37,073 nucleotides of DNA from Rhodospirillaceae bacterium (lineage in GTDB: Bacteria > Pseudomonadota > Alphaproteobacteria > Puniceispirillales > Puniceispirillaceae), in NCBI GenBank assembly GCA_011522725.1, contig WTIL01000081.1:66259-103331 (forward strand), read 5' to 3'. The translations under genes were made by a program, and so were the position numbers. Position 1 is the first letter of the stretch; every line of letters begins with the position of its first letter. The notes below the pieces were generated by a model. That model worked only from the letters and a program-made list of their open reading frames with translations, was not told the DNA's origin and did not search any database. Positions 15,687 through 23,361 of the stretch are shown here, piece after piece.

Positions 15687-16625
15687 ATGTCGATCCGTCC
15701 CATCAAGTTCCAGTCCGGCGCCACCCCCACCATGGAGGGTGCCGGCGTCCATCTCCACCGCGTGTTCGGCTTCGGCGACACCGACATGTTCGACCCGTTC
15801 CTGATGATGGACGACTTCCGCAATGACGATCCCGAGCAGTATCTGAAGGGCTTTCCCTGGCATCCGCATCGCGGCATCGAGACCATCACCTATGTGCTGA
15901 AAGGCAATGTCGAGCATGCGGACTCGCTCGGCAACAAGGGGGTGCTGAGCGATGGCGACGTGCAGTGGATGACCGCCGGATCGGGCATCATCCATCAGGA
16001 GATGCCGACCGGCAACGCCGCCGGCCAGATGCACGGCTTCCAGCTCTGGGCCAACCTGCCGCGCGACCAGAAGATGTGCACGCCGCGCTATCAGGATGTG
16101 AAATCGGCCGACATTTCCAGCCTGACCGATGATGACGGCACCCATATCCGGGTGATCGCCGGTGACTATCGCGGCTATTGCGGGCCGGTCGACGGCATCG
16201 ATACCGACCCGATCTATCTGGATATCGCGATGCCGGCAAACAGCACCCGCCGCTTCCCGTTCGACACGCGCCGCCAGGGATTTGCCTATATCTTCGAGGG
16301 CAGCGCGAATTTCGGCAACGCCTCGGACCCGTTCGGGGTGAATGTGGAAAAGGAATTCAACGGCGAGGAGCTGAAGATCCGCGACCAGTCCGGAAACCGC
16401 ACGCTTGTCGTTTTCGGCGCCGGTGACGAGGTCGAGGTGACTTCGGGCGAGCACGGGGTGCGCTTCCTTCTGGTGTCCGGCGCGCCGCTTCGCGAGCCCG
16501 TCGCCTGGCACGGCCCCATCGTGATGAACACCCGCGAAGAGCTGCAGAACGCCTTTCGCGAGCTCAACACCGGCCAGTTCGTCAAGGAAGGCGCGGCGGG
16601 CTGGATGAATTCGCGAGGCAGGTAA
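15687..16625 (+). CDS. Pirin family protein
   Basis: This is a bicupin of 312 residues. The N-terminal cupin carries the metal site: H59 and H61 in PWHPHRGIETITYVLKG, then H103 and E105 in GSGIIHQEMP, matching the His3-Glu site of pirins. The C-terminal cupin includes RRFPFDTRRQGFAYIFEG and VVFGAGDEVEV. Some pirins are quercetin 2,3-dioxygenases, others modulate metabolic enzymes; which applies here cannot be told. I chose ATG at 15687 because the family begins at this point; the 21 codons upstream in frame look non-coding. No strong ribosome site is visible. DUF1989 follows nine bases later. Confidence 0.93.
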   Translation: MSIRPIKFQSGATPTMEGAGVHLHRVFGFGDTDMFDPFLMMDDFRNDDPEQYLKGFPWHPHRGIETITYVLKGNVEHADSLGNKGVLSDGDVQWMTAGSGIIHQEMPTGNAAGQMHGFQLWANLPRDQKMCTPRYQDVKSADISSLTDDDGTHIRVIAGDYRGYCGPVDGIDTDPIYLDIAMPANSTRRFPFDTRRQGFAYIFEGSANFGNASDPFGVNVEKEFNGEELKIRDQSGNRTLVVFGAGDEVEVTSGEHGVRFLLVSGAPLREPVAWHGPIVMNTREELQNAFRELNTGQFVKEGAAGWMNSRGR

Positions 16626-16634
16626 AGGCAGATC

Positions 16635-17312
16635 ATGATGTACAACCCGGCAGTTCCGGACGGCACGAACGCCTCTCTCGACAGTGCCGTCTCGCCAGAC
16701 GGACGGCCGGAGGCCGGCACCACCTACCGGGTGCCGCCGCGCTGCGGGGTGGCGGTGCGAGTGGCGGCCGGGCGGTCGATCCGGGTGATCAACACCCATG
16801 GCACGCAGGTCTGCGATTTCTGGGCCCTGTGCGATGGCGCGCCGCATGAATTCCTGTCGATGGCGCATTGCCACACCGAAACAGGCGGCATCATGCCGGC
16901 CGTCGGCGATGTCATGGTCAGCAACCGGCGGCGCCCCATGCTGACGATCACGTCGGATGACAGCCCGGGCGTGCATGACACGGTCATCGCCAGCTGCGAC
17001 TGGCCACGCTATCAGGTGCTGGGATGCACCGAATATCACGATAATTGCGCGGATAATTTCCGCATGGCGCTGATGGCGATCGGCGAGGCGGCGGTGCATG
17101 TGCCGGACCCGTTCAACCTGTGGATGAACATTCCGGTCTCGCCGCAGGGCCGGATCAGCTGGGAAGCGCCCGTCTCTTCCGCCGGCCACAGCATCGTCAT
17201 GCGTGCCGAGACAGATGTCATCGCGGTGATGTCGGCCTGCCCGCAGGACCTGACCCCGGTCAATGGCGACGGGCTGGCCCCGACCGAGCTGCATTTCCGG
17301 ATCGAGGACTAG
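16635..17312 (+). CDS. DUF1989 (urea carboxylase-associated family) protein
   Basis: The 225-residue protein matches DUF1989. Signatures include INTHGTQVCDFWALC, the FLSMAHCHTETGG segment, HDTVIASCDWPRYQ and the EYHDNCADNFRMAL block with conserved Cys, His and Asn. Family members occur beside urea carboxylase and guanidine/carboxyguanidine genes, but no urea carboxylase, allophanate hydrolase or UCA partner is present here. A metal-binding role is suggested by the conserved His and Cys residues. It lies nine bases after the pirin gene and is probably cotranscribed. Note that the pxpB/pxpC family relatives of allophanate hydrolase are 11 kb away and belong to 5-oxoprolinase instead. Confidence 0.92.
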   Translation: MMYNPAVPDGTNASLDSAVSPDGRPEAGTTYRVPPRCGVAVRVAAGRSIRVINTHGTQVCDFWALCDGAPHEFLSMAHCHTETGGIMPAVGDVMVSNRRRPMLTITSDDSPGVHDTVIASCDWPRYQVLGCTEYHDNCADNFRMALMAIGEAAVHVPDPFNLWMNIPVSPQGRISWEAPVSSAGHSIVMRAETDVIAVMSACPQDLTPVNGDGLAPTELHFRIED

Positions 17313-17323
17313 CCCCGAGGGCG

Positions 17324-17917
17324 TCAGTCCCGGGCCGATGTGATGTGGATGCAGGGCTCCGGGCTGCCAAGCAGGCCGACCATTGAATCAGGCTCTGCCG
17401 CCAGCACGGAAAACCCCGCCTCTGCCAGCATTTCGCGCAACTCTTCCTCGCTGAAATAGGCATAGAAGCGCCCGGCCGCATCGCGGGCCTCGCCGGCGCC
17501 GAGCTTCAGCCCCATATAGAACAGCCCGCCCGGGCGGATGGCCCGATGGATTCTGACAAGATTTGCCGGCATCTCGGCGCGCGGGGCGTGAAGCAGGCTG
17601 AAGCTCGCCCAGACGGCGTCATAGGCCGCGTCTTCCTGCAGCTCGCTGAAGCTCTTCTGTACGGCGTCCAGCCCGTGAAGATCATTCGCCGTCGCCACCA
17701 TGTCGGGCGATGCGTCGGTGCAGGACACGGCGAACCCGGCATCGCGCATCCGCACCGCGCTGTCGCCGACCCCGCAGCCCAGGTCAAGGATCTCGGCGCC
17801 TTCGGAAAGCCGTGCCAGAAAACCGTCCAGCCTGCTGTTGCCGCCGATCTTCGTCACCAGATTGCGATATTTGTCGATGTTCGCGGCATAGGCCGCCATC
17901 GTGTCCCGGTCGACCAT
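17324..17917 (-). CDS. Class I SAM-dependent methyltransferase
   Basis: The 197-residue protein shows motif I as [15 protein letters not shown] (residues 43-56), then [10 protein letters not shown] for the ribose-binding acid, [15 protein letters not shown] as the motif IV region and [12 protein letters not shown] as the post-motif strand. This is the generic small-molecule methyltransferase fold. I start at ATG 17917 because GGAGAG lies six bases upstream; the open frame back to 18028 has no such signal. The gene is divergent from arsH over about 140 bases and convergent with DUF1989. It lacks the paired cysteines of ArsM arsenite methyltransferases, so an arsenic role is not supported. Substrate unknown. 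Confidence 0.9.
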   Translation of the reverse strand: MVDRDTMAAYAANIDKYRNLVTKIGGNSRLDGFLARLSEGAEILDLGCGVGDSAVRMRDAGFAVSCTDASPDMVATANDLHGLDAVQKSFSELQEDAAYDAVWASFSLLHAPRAEMPANLVRIHRAIRPGGLFYMGLKLGAGEARDAAGRFYAYFSEEELREMLAEAGFSVLAAEPDSMVGLLGSPEPCIHITSARD

Positions 17918-18060
17918 CTGTGGCTCTCCATTCAACCTTGCAGGCCAGCTTATCCCGGCGCCGTTCCGGCAGCCAAGCCGGAAACCGTTCCGACGGGATT
18001 TTGCAAAGAACTTGCCGATGGGGTACACCCGCAGTCACAAAGAAATCCGGACCAAAGCCG

Positions 18061-18774
18061 ATGACTGACACACCCAATTTGCAGGATGACCTCCTGCAAC
18101 CTGCTGATATCGCCAGCCTGACACCAGCACAGCACAGTACACACGCCCCGCGGATCCTGATGCTTTACGGCTCGCTTCGTGAACGCAGCTTCTCGCGACT
18201 TTGCGCGGAAGAGGGCGCGCGCGTCCTGACAAGGCTCGGCGCCGAGGTGCGCTTCTATGATCCATCCGGCCTGCCGCTGGTCGATGACGGCGTCGATGCC
18301 GGCCATCCGAAGGTGGAAGAGCTGCGCGATCTTGTGACCTGGTGCGAGGGCATGGTCTGGTCCTCGCCGGAACGTCATGGCGCGATGACGGGACTGATGA
18401 AAACCCAGATCGACTGGATCCCGCTATCGCTCGGCGGGGTGCGGCCCACACAGGGCAAGACGCTTGCCGTGATGCAGGTCAGCGGCGGCAGCCAGAGCTT
18501 CAACACGGTGAACCAGCTTCGGATTCTTGGCCGCTGGATGCGGCTGCTGACCATTCCGAACCAGTCATCGGTCGCGCGTGCCTGGGACGAATTCGGCGAT
18601 GACGGCCGGATGAAGCCGTCACCCTTCTACAACCGGATTGTCGATGTGATGGAAGAGCTGTTCCGCTTTACTGTCCTGACGCGTGACATCAAGGACATGC
18701 TCGTCGACCGCTATTCGGAACGGGTTGAAAGCCATGCCGAACTGGCGCGGCGGGTTAGAACACCAAAAAGCTGA
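18061..18774 (+). CDS. arsH: ArsH-type NADPH-dependent FMN oxidoreductase
   Basis: The 237-residue protein matches ArsH throughout: the FMN-phosphate loop [15 protein letters not shown] (residues 33-47), [59 protein letters not shown] and the C-terminal [10 protein letters not shown]. ArsH reduces flavin with NADPH and in several bacteria oxidises trivalent organoarsenicals, giving resistance; it also reduces quinones, azo dyes and oxygen. No arsR, arsB, acr3 or arsC is nearby, so in this window it stands alone. ATG at 18061 gives the usual length, though its ribosome site is poor. It is divergent from the methyltransferase and convergent with the glyoxalase-like gene with an eight-base gap. 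Confidence 0.92.
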   Translation: MTDTPNLQDDLLQPADIASLTPAQHSTHAPRILMLYGSLRERSFSRLCAEEGARVLTRLGAEVRFYDPSGLPLVDDGVDAGHPKVEELRDLVTWCEGMVWSSPERHGAMTGLMKTQIDWIPLSLGGVRPTQGKTLAVMQVSGGSQSFNTVNQLRILGRWMRLLTIPNQSSVARAWDEFGDDGRMKPSPFYNRIVDVMEELFRFTVLTRDIKDMLVDRYSERVESHAELARRVRTPKS

Positions 18775-18782
18775 ACCCGCGA

Positions 18783-19415
18783 TCAGGCGACCAGTATGTC
18801 GCCGCCGGCGCTATCAAAGACAAAGCCGAGCGAGGGCGCGCCCTTGGTGATCTCCATCAGTTGGCCTAGTCCGAGCCTGTCGAGGCAGTCCATAACCATT
18901 GCCGGATCGGGATGGGACGCTTTCAGACCGGCAAGCGCGAGGCCGCTGTCGGGGAGCGCGGCGACCGGGTTGACCCCCGTCGGCCATTCGATCAGCGCAG
19001 GCAGGATGCCGTCCGCCGCCAGACTGCCATCGTCCGGAACCGTCAGGCGCCAATGAAGATCGCCACGTGTGACCTCGATGATCCGGCCGCATTGATAGCC
19101 GCAGCCGGCCGCTGCCTGTTCGATGTCATCAACCGCCGCCACCCAGCATAGTGCGCGAGGTCCGTCGGCAAGCCGGCCTGCCGTTTCGGGATTGTCCAGC
19201 CCGTACCAGCGGGCCCTGTCAGGTGCCGGGGCATCGGGATCAATGGCGATTACCTCAAGGTATCCGTCGGCCAGCCGCATCAGCCTGTTATGTGTCGCCA
19301 TCAGCGGATGCTTGCCGCCGCCGGTCAGGTCCGCGCCGAGGCGTGCCTCGACAATAGCCGCCGCATCGCCCAGATGCGCGGCGCCGATCACCACATGATC
19401 AAACCGTGAAGCCAT
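18783..19415 (-). CDS. Glyoxalase-like (VOC superfamily) protein
   Basis: The 210-residue protein begins ASRFDHVVIGAAHLGDAAAIVEARLG, the usual start of glyoxalase-like (Glyoxalase_3 type) VOC proteins with an iron-ligand-like His in the first strand. Further on are NRLMRLADGYLEVIAIDP with a Glu in the metal-ligand position and a second, more diverged half. Its enzymatic role cannot be told. I take ATG at 19415; the frame continues to 19463 without added family similarity. It is divergent from the reductive dehalogenase gene (136 bases apart), so the two may share a control region, and convergent with arsH. Confidence 0.82.
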   Translation of the reverse strand: MASRFDHVVIGAAHLGDAAAIVEARLGADLTGGGKHPLMATHNRLMRLADGYLEVIAIDPDAPAPDRARWYGLDNPETAGRLADGPRALCWVAAVDDIEQAAAGCGYQCGRIIEVTRGDLHWRLTVPDDGSLAADGILPALIEWPTGVNPVAALPDSGLALAGLKASHPDPAMVMDCLDRLGLGQLMEITKGAPSLGFVFDSAGGDILVA

Positions 19416-19503
19416 GATGTCAGACCCTGCCTTTCGACTGTCCGGAATGTTTGTCTCTCGCAACTATTGGCAATCACAGCCGAAGTTTGCAACGATGGAG
19501 GCG

Positions 19504-19519
19504 GCGCAGGATCCTGCGC
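19504..19519. promoter_or_regulatory. 16-base perfect palindrome upstream of the reductive dehalogenase
   Basis: GCGCAGGATCCTGCGC reads the same on both strands. It lies 32 bases before the dehalogenase ATG, in the divergent region with the glyoxalase-like gene. Its position fits an operator for a dimeric regulator (or a short hairpin in the leader RNA); no regulator gene is adjacent. Confidence 0.5.
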
Positions 19520-19551
19520 AGCAATAACAATGTGATGTTCAACAGACGATC

Positions 19552-22500
19552 ATGCGCGCACACCGTTTGTTCTCGAGCAAATCCCGCCCCATCCATTACG
19601 GCAACTATCCGCTGCATCGCCTGCGCCGCCGGGATGACAGGCCGGATTTGTCCGGACTTGCCAGTCAGAACTTGTCCTTCCGGCGACCCGAAGACCCGGA
19701 AAGCATCGTCAACGCGATGGCCGAACATCAGGCGATGCTCGACACCATTTGCGACGGGCTTGTGAACGGTGTTGTGTCAGAAATTCCAGACAATCCAGTT
19801 GAGCGCGCCAATCATCTGAAATCATTCGGATATTTCAATGATGCCTCGATGGTTGGCATTGGCCCCTTGAGCGATGAATGCTGGCTTGAAACGCCGGTAC
19901 GCAACCCCGGCATCGACGATCTTGCCGAAATGATCAACACCCGCCAGACCAAGACGCTGGCGGCGGGGATCGACCAGATCATGGCCGACCTCAAGGATTC
20001 CATCAACGCGCCACCGCGCGAGATCGGGCATCACCACACGGCGATTGTCCTGCTCTGGGAATATCATCGTGACCCGCGCCCCGATGAGCCGGGCGGCGCA
20101 TGGATCCGGGACGCGCAGCCGCACCGGGCCTGCCTTCTTTCATCCGAGGCGGCGGTGGTGATCGCCAACTACATGCGGCTTCTTGGCTTTGATGCCAAGG
20201 CGCATACCGGCACAACCTCCGACATCTGCCTGCAGAAAGCGGCCGTCGCTTCGGGCCTCGCCTGGAACGAGGACGGTGTCGCGGTCGCGCCATGGCTCGG
20301 CAAGCGTTTCGGAATCAGCGTCGTCACGACCGACATGCACCTTGAGCATGACCGGATGCTTGTCCCGAGGGCAGAACAACCTGCCTCTGATCTTCACGGG
20401 ATCAACTGGCGGCTTGGACGGCATTCCAGCAAGAGCGCCTTCAACCGGGACCCGTTCGCCGATCGTGACTACCGTGACAGCGCCATGAAGCTGGAAAAGC
20501 TGAAGCGTGTCGAGACCCCGACAACATATATGGACGAGGCCAACATCCCGCGTGTGCCGAAGCGCACGGACATGTTTGCAAGGTCGCAATTCGGCGATAT
20601 GGGCAAGGCCAATCAGGATGCGGCGACCGGGGGCTATTACGCCCGCAAGGCCGCGCCGTCCTATGCCCAGCGCCGGGCGCTGGGTGCCTTCGTGCTGTTG
20701 CAGGACGGCCCGGCCGAGGACGCGCCGCCGCCGGTGCGCGATGCCGGCTGGTACAGTGACCATCTGAAGGCGGCCAGCTACTTCCTCGGCGTGGATGCGG
20801 TCGGGATGTCGCGATGTCCGGAATGGAGCTGGTATTCGCACGACGCGCGCGGTGACGCGGTCACCCCGCCCCATGACCAGGCCATCAGCATGGTCATTGA
20901 CCAGGGGTTCGAGACGATGGAAGGGGCGTCCGGCGATGACTGGATCTCTGTGGCGCAGTCCATGCGCGCCTATCTGCGGTTTTCGCTTCTCGGCGGGGTG
21001 ATCGCGCGGCAGATCCGCAACCTTGGTTTCAGCGCGAAGGCGCATACGGTGCTCGACGGTGATGTGCTGCAGCCGCCATTGCTGCTTCTCAGCGGGTTGG
21101 GAGAGGTCAGCCGCATCGGCGAGGTAATCCTTCACCCGTTCCTCGGGCCGCGCCTGAAGTCCGGAGTGGTGACGACCGATATGCCGCTGGCCCATGACAG
21201 GCCGATTGATTTCGGCCTGCAGAATTTCTGCGAGAACTGCCAGAAATGTGCCCGTGAATGCCCGTCCGGCGCGATTACGGCCGGTCCCAAGCGAATGTTC
21301 AACGGGTATGAGATCTGGAAGTCGGACAGCCAGAAATGCACCACCTACAGGATCACGACCAAGGGCGGGGCCATGTGCGGACGGTGCATGAAGACCTGTC
21401 CTTGGAACCTTGAGGGCCTATTCGCGGATGCGCCGTTCCGCTGGGCTGCGTCGAACGTGCCGCAGGCGGCAAAAATTCTCGCGCGGCTTGACGACATGGC
21501 CGGGCGCGGCGGATTGAACGATGTGAAGAAATGGTGGTGGGACCTCGAACTTGCCGAGGACGGTGCCTATCGCCCGTCGAGCCACCCGGTGAACAGGCGC
21601 GGGCTGAGCAAGGACCTCGACCTTCGGCATGAAGACCAGACCATGGCGGTCTATCCTGCACCGCTGGCACCGCACCCTTATCCCTATCCGTTTCCGATGG
21701 ACCGTGAAGCCGGGATCAAGGCGTTCGAAGCGCTGGTGAGCGCCGGCGAATACAGGCGCAGGCTGGCGGCAGGCGACACAAGCCACATTCACCGCTATGT
21801 CAACGCCGATACCCCGGCAGACCAGTCGCCGGTGATTCAGGCGGTTGTCAGCAAGGTGGAAAAACTGTCCGACCGGATCAGCAAATATGAATTCTCGGCG
21901 CTGGACGGGTCACCGCTTCCGGAATGGACGGCAGGCGGGCATATCGATGTGCTCGTCGCGCCGGGGATGATGCGGCAATATTCCATGTCGGGTGATCCGG
22001 CGAACCGCAATGCCTATCAGGTGGCGGTGCTTCGCGAGGATGAGGGGCGTGGCGGCTCGCTGCTGATGCACCGCATCTTTACCAAGGGGCGTCGTGTCTT
22101 TATCTCGCGCCCGATCAACCATTTCGAACTCCGCGGCGGCCCCGGACGCAGCTTCCTGATGGGTGGCGGCATTGGTGTGACACCGATGGTGGCCTTTGCC
22201 CACACGCTGCATCGCGGCAAACGGCCGTTCGAACTCCACTACTCCGTGTCGAATGCCGAAGATCTGGCCTTTTCTGCCGATATCGGCGCCTTCCCCTGGT
22301 TGGGACATGTCAGCCAGCATGTGTCTTCGGCTGGCGGGCGTGCGGACCTTGCCCGGATCTTTGCGGGAGCGGGTTCGGATGATCACGTCTATGTCTGCGG
22401 TCCGGATGCCTATATGGATGCGGTCCTCGCGGCGGCGGCCGATGCCGGTATTCCGGATGACCATCTGCACCGTGAATATTTCTCGGTTCCGGAACAGCCT

Positions 22501-22779
22501 GATTACGAGAATTACGCCTTTGAACTTCTTCTGGGAAAGTCGGGCAGGCGGATCAGGGTCGAGGCGGACGAGACGGCATCAGACGCCCTGATCGCCAACG
22601 GCTATGCCGTCGATGTCAAATGTTCTGACGGATTGTGCGGGGTGTGCCAGTGCGGCGTCGTCTCGGGCGATATCGAACATCGCGACTTTGTGCTGTCGCA
22701 AAAACAGCAGCAGAGAATGATCATCCTGTGCCAGTCGCGCGCGGCAAAGGAAGACGGCGTTATCGAAATTGACATGTGA
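19552..22779 (+). CDS. Self-sufficient cobalamin-dependent reductive dehalogenase fused to FMN/[2Fe-2S] reductase
   Basis: This 1075-residue protein joins two modules. Residues 1-about 740 are a RdhA core: HDRPIDFGLQNFCENCQKC leads into the first [4Fe-4S] motif (C560, C563, C566, C570) and CGRCMKTCP into the second (C596, C609, C612, C616). Residues about 755-1075 are a phthalate-dioxygenase-reductase type module: FMN motif RQYSMSGDP at R808, NAD(P) motif GGGIGVTPM at G871, YVCGPDAYMD, and a plant-type [2Fe-2S] site (C1024, C1029, C1032, C1060). There is no twin-arginine signal and no RdhB anchor, so it should be cytoplasmic and oxygen-compatible. This is the architecture of catabolic enzymes such as BhbA and, for the core, Nitratireductor NpRdhA, which remove ortho halogens from halophenols. 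Cobalamin is the expected cofactor. An in-frame stop at 19525 and lack of other starts fix ATG 19552; no good ribosome site is seen. Confidence 0.93.
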   Translation: MRAHRLFSSKSRPIHYGNYPLHRLRRRDDRPDLSGLASQNLSFRRPEDPESIVNAMAEHQAMLDTICDGLVNGVVSEIPDNPVERANHLKSFGYFNDASMVGIGPLSDECWLETPVRNPGIDDLAEMINTRQTKTLAAGIDQIMADLKDSINAPPREIGHHHTAIVLLWEYHRDPRPDEPGGAWIRDAQPHRACLLSSEAAVVIANYMRLLGFDAKAHTGTTSDICLQKAAVASGLAWNEDGVAVAPWLGKRFGISVVTTDMHLEHDRMLVPRAEQPASDLHGINWRLGRHSSKSAFNRDPFADRDYRDSAMKLEKLKRVETPTTYMDEANIPRVPKRTDMFARSQFGDMGKANQDAATGGYYARKAAPSYAQRRALGAFVLLQDGPAEDAPPPVRDAGWYSDHLKAASYFLGVDAVGMSRCPEWSWYSHDARGDAVTPPHDQAISMVIDQGFETMEGASGDDWISVAQSMRAYLRFSLLGGVIARQIRNLGFSAKAHTVLDGDVLQPPLLLLSGLGEVSRIGEVILHPFLGPRLKSGVVTTDMPLAHDRPIDFGLQNFCENCQKCARECPSGAITAGPKRMFNGYEIWKSDSQKCTTYRITTKGGAMCGRCMKTCPWNLEGLFADAPFRWAASNVPQAAKILARLDDMAGRGGLNDVKKWWWDLELAEDGAYRPSSHPVNRRGLSKDLDLRHEDQTMAVYPAPLAPHPYPYPFPMDREAGIKAFEALVSAGEYRRRLAAGDTSHIHRYVNADTPADQSPVIQAVVSKVEKLSDRISKYEFSALDGSPLPEWTAGGHIDVLVAPGMMRQYSMSGDPANRNAYQVAVLREDEGRGGSLLMHRIFTKGRRVFISRPINHFELRGGPGRSFLMGGGIGVTPMVAFAHTLHRGKRPFELHYSVSNAEDLAFSADIGAFPWLGHVSQHVSSAGGRADLARIFAGAGSDDHVYVCGPDAYMDAVLAAAADAGIPDDHLHREYFSVPEQPDYENYAFELLLGKSGRRIRVEADETASDALIANGYAVDVKCSDGLCGVCQCGVVSGDIEHRDFVLSQKQQQRMIILCQSRAAKEDGVIEIDM

Positions 22780-22800
22780 CGCCGGCGTCGCGCCGCCAGT

Positions 22801-23226
22801 TCAGTGGGTCTCGTTGTCACCGGCGTTGGCGCTGTCGGCGAGATAGCGGCTATGGTCCTTGCCCTGGGCCAGATTGCCCTCGACTGTCAGCCCTGATGCA
22901 TCATCACTGCGCCAGTCCATGATTGGCACGCCGCGAAACGCACGCGCCACCATTTCATAGCGATGGGCACTTGGCAGGATGCGCTTGGCGATGACCTTCT
23001 GGCACTTCTGATAGGCCGCCGGCGATGTGTATTCCCACAGAATGCCGAGCTTGTATTGATCTGCATGGTTCCAGATTCGTGTGATCGACTTGCGCTGCAG
23101 CCCCAGCCCGGCAAGCTCTTCCATCACAGCCGGTGTCCAGATCGTCTCGATATCCGCGAGATAACGCTGCATCGCGTCGTCGCTGGTAAAGCGAAGCTCG
23201 GTGAAATTCACGCAGGAGGTCGACAT
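22801..23226 (-). CDS. Small hypothetical protein next to the reductive dehalogenase
   Basis: I do not recognise this 141-residue protein. The order of strands and helices (VNFTELRFTSDDAMQRYLADIE, KLGILWEYTSPAAYQKCQKVI) looks like a ferredoxin-like dimeric alpha/beta barrel of the NIPSNAP/ABM kind; the C-terminal 30 residues are polar and probably disordered. It converges on the dehalogenase gene with a 21-base gap. ATG at 23226 follows an A-rich leader with no Shine-Dalgarno sequence, but directly upstream is an inverted repeat and a candidate promoter, suggesting its own control. A role in dehalogenation (for example substrate or product handling) is speculation. Confidence 0.72.
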   Translation of the reverse strand: MSTSCVNFTELRFTSDDAMQRYLADIETIWTPAVMEELAGLGLQRKSITRIWNHADQYKLGILWEYTSPAAYQKCQKVIAKRILPSAHRYEMVARAFRGVPIMDWRSDDASGLTVEGNLAQGKDHSRYLADSANAGDNETH

Positions 23227-23227
23227 T

Positions 23228-23251
23228 TTTCAAAGCCAGTGTTTTTTGAAA
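23228..23251. promoter_or_regulatory. Inverted repeat TTTCAAA-N10-TTTGAAA before the small gene
   Basis: Seven-base half sites 17 bases centre to centre lie immediately upstream of the ATG at 23226, over the expected transcription start. This geometry suits a dimeric regulator binding successive major grooves. Confidence 0.45.
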
Positions 23252-23253
23252 CT

Positions 23254-23284
23254 GTGATACGGCCAGATGCCGTTGCCACGTCAA
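23254..23284 (-). promoter_or_regulatory. Candidate sigma-70 promoter for the small gene at 22801-23226
   Basis: On the minus strand TTGACG (23284-23279) is followed after 19 bases by TATCAC (23259-23254), just upstream of the inverted repeat. The spacer is long and the -10 box imperfect. Confidence 0.3.
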
Positions 23285-23361
23285 CTATGTAGCTTAACCC
23301 ATAGCGGCGCGCCATCACCAAATTCAGAAAATCACTGCCGGGACCATCGGCGCAGGCGCGG

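Noticed and set aside
14086-17294. Two long minus-strand open frames (522 and 580 codons) over 14086-15654 and 15552-17294
   Set aside because: They are antisense to the well-supported BaiN, pirin and DUF1989 genes and show no family motifs.
19552-19640. Twin-arginine signal at the dehalogenase N-terminus (RRRDD)
   Set aside because: The arginines are followed by acidic residues and there is no hydrophobic stretch, so export is not supported.
20140-21195. Minus-strand open frame of 351 codons inside the dehalogenase gene
   Set aside because: It lies antisense to the RdhA core; the plus-strand reading has catalytic and Fe-S motifs.
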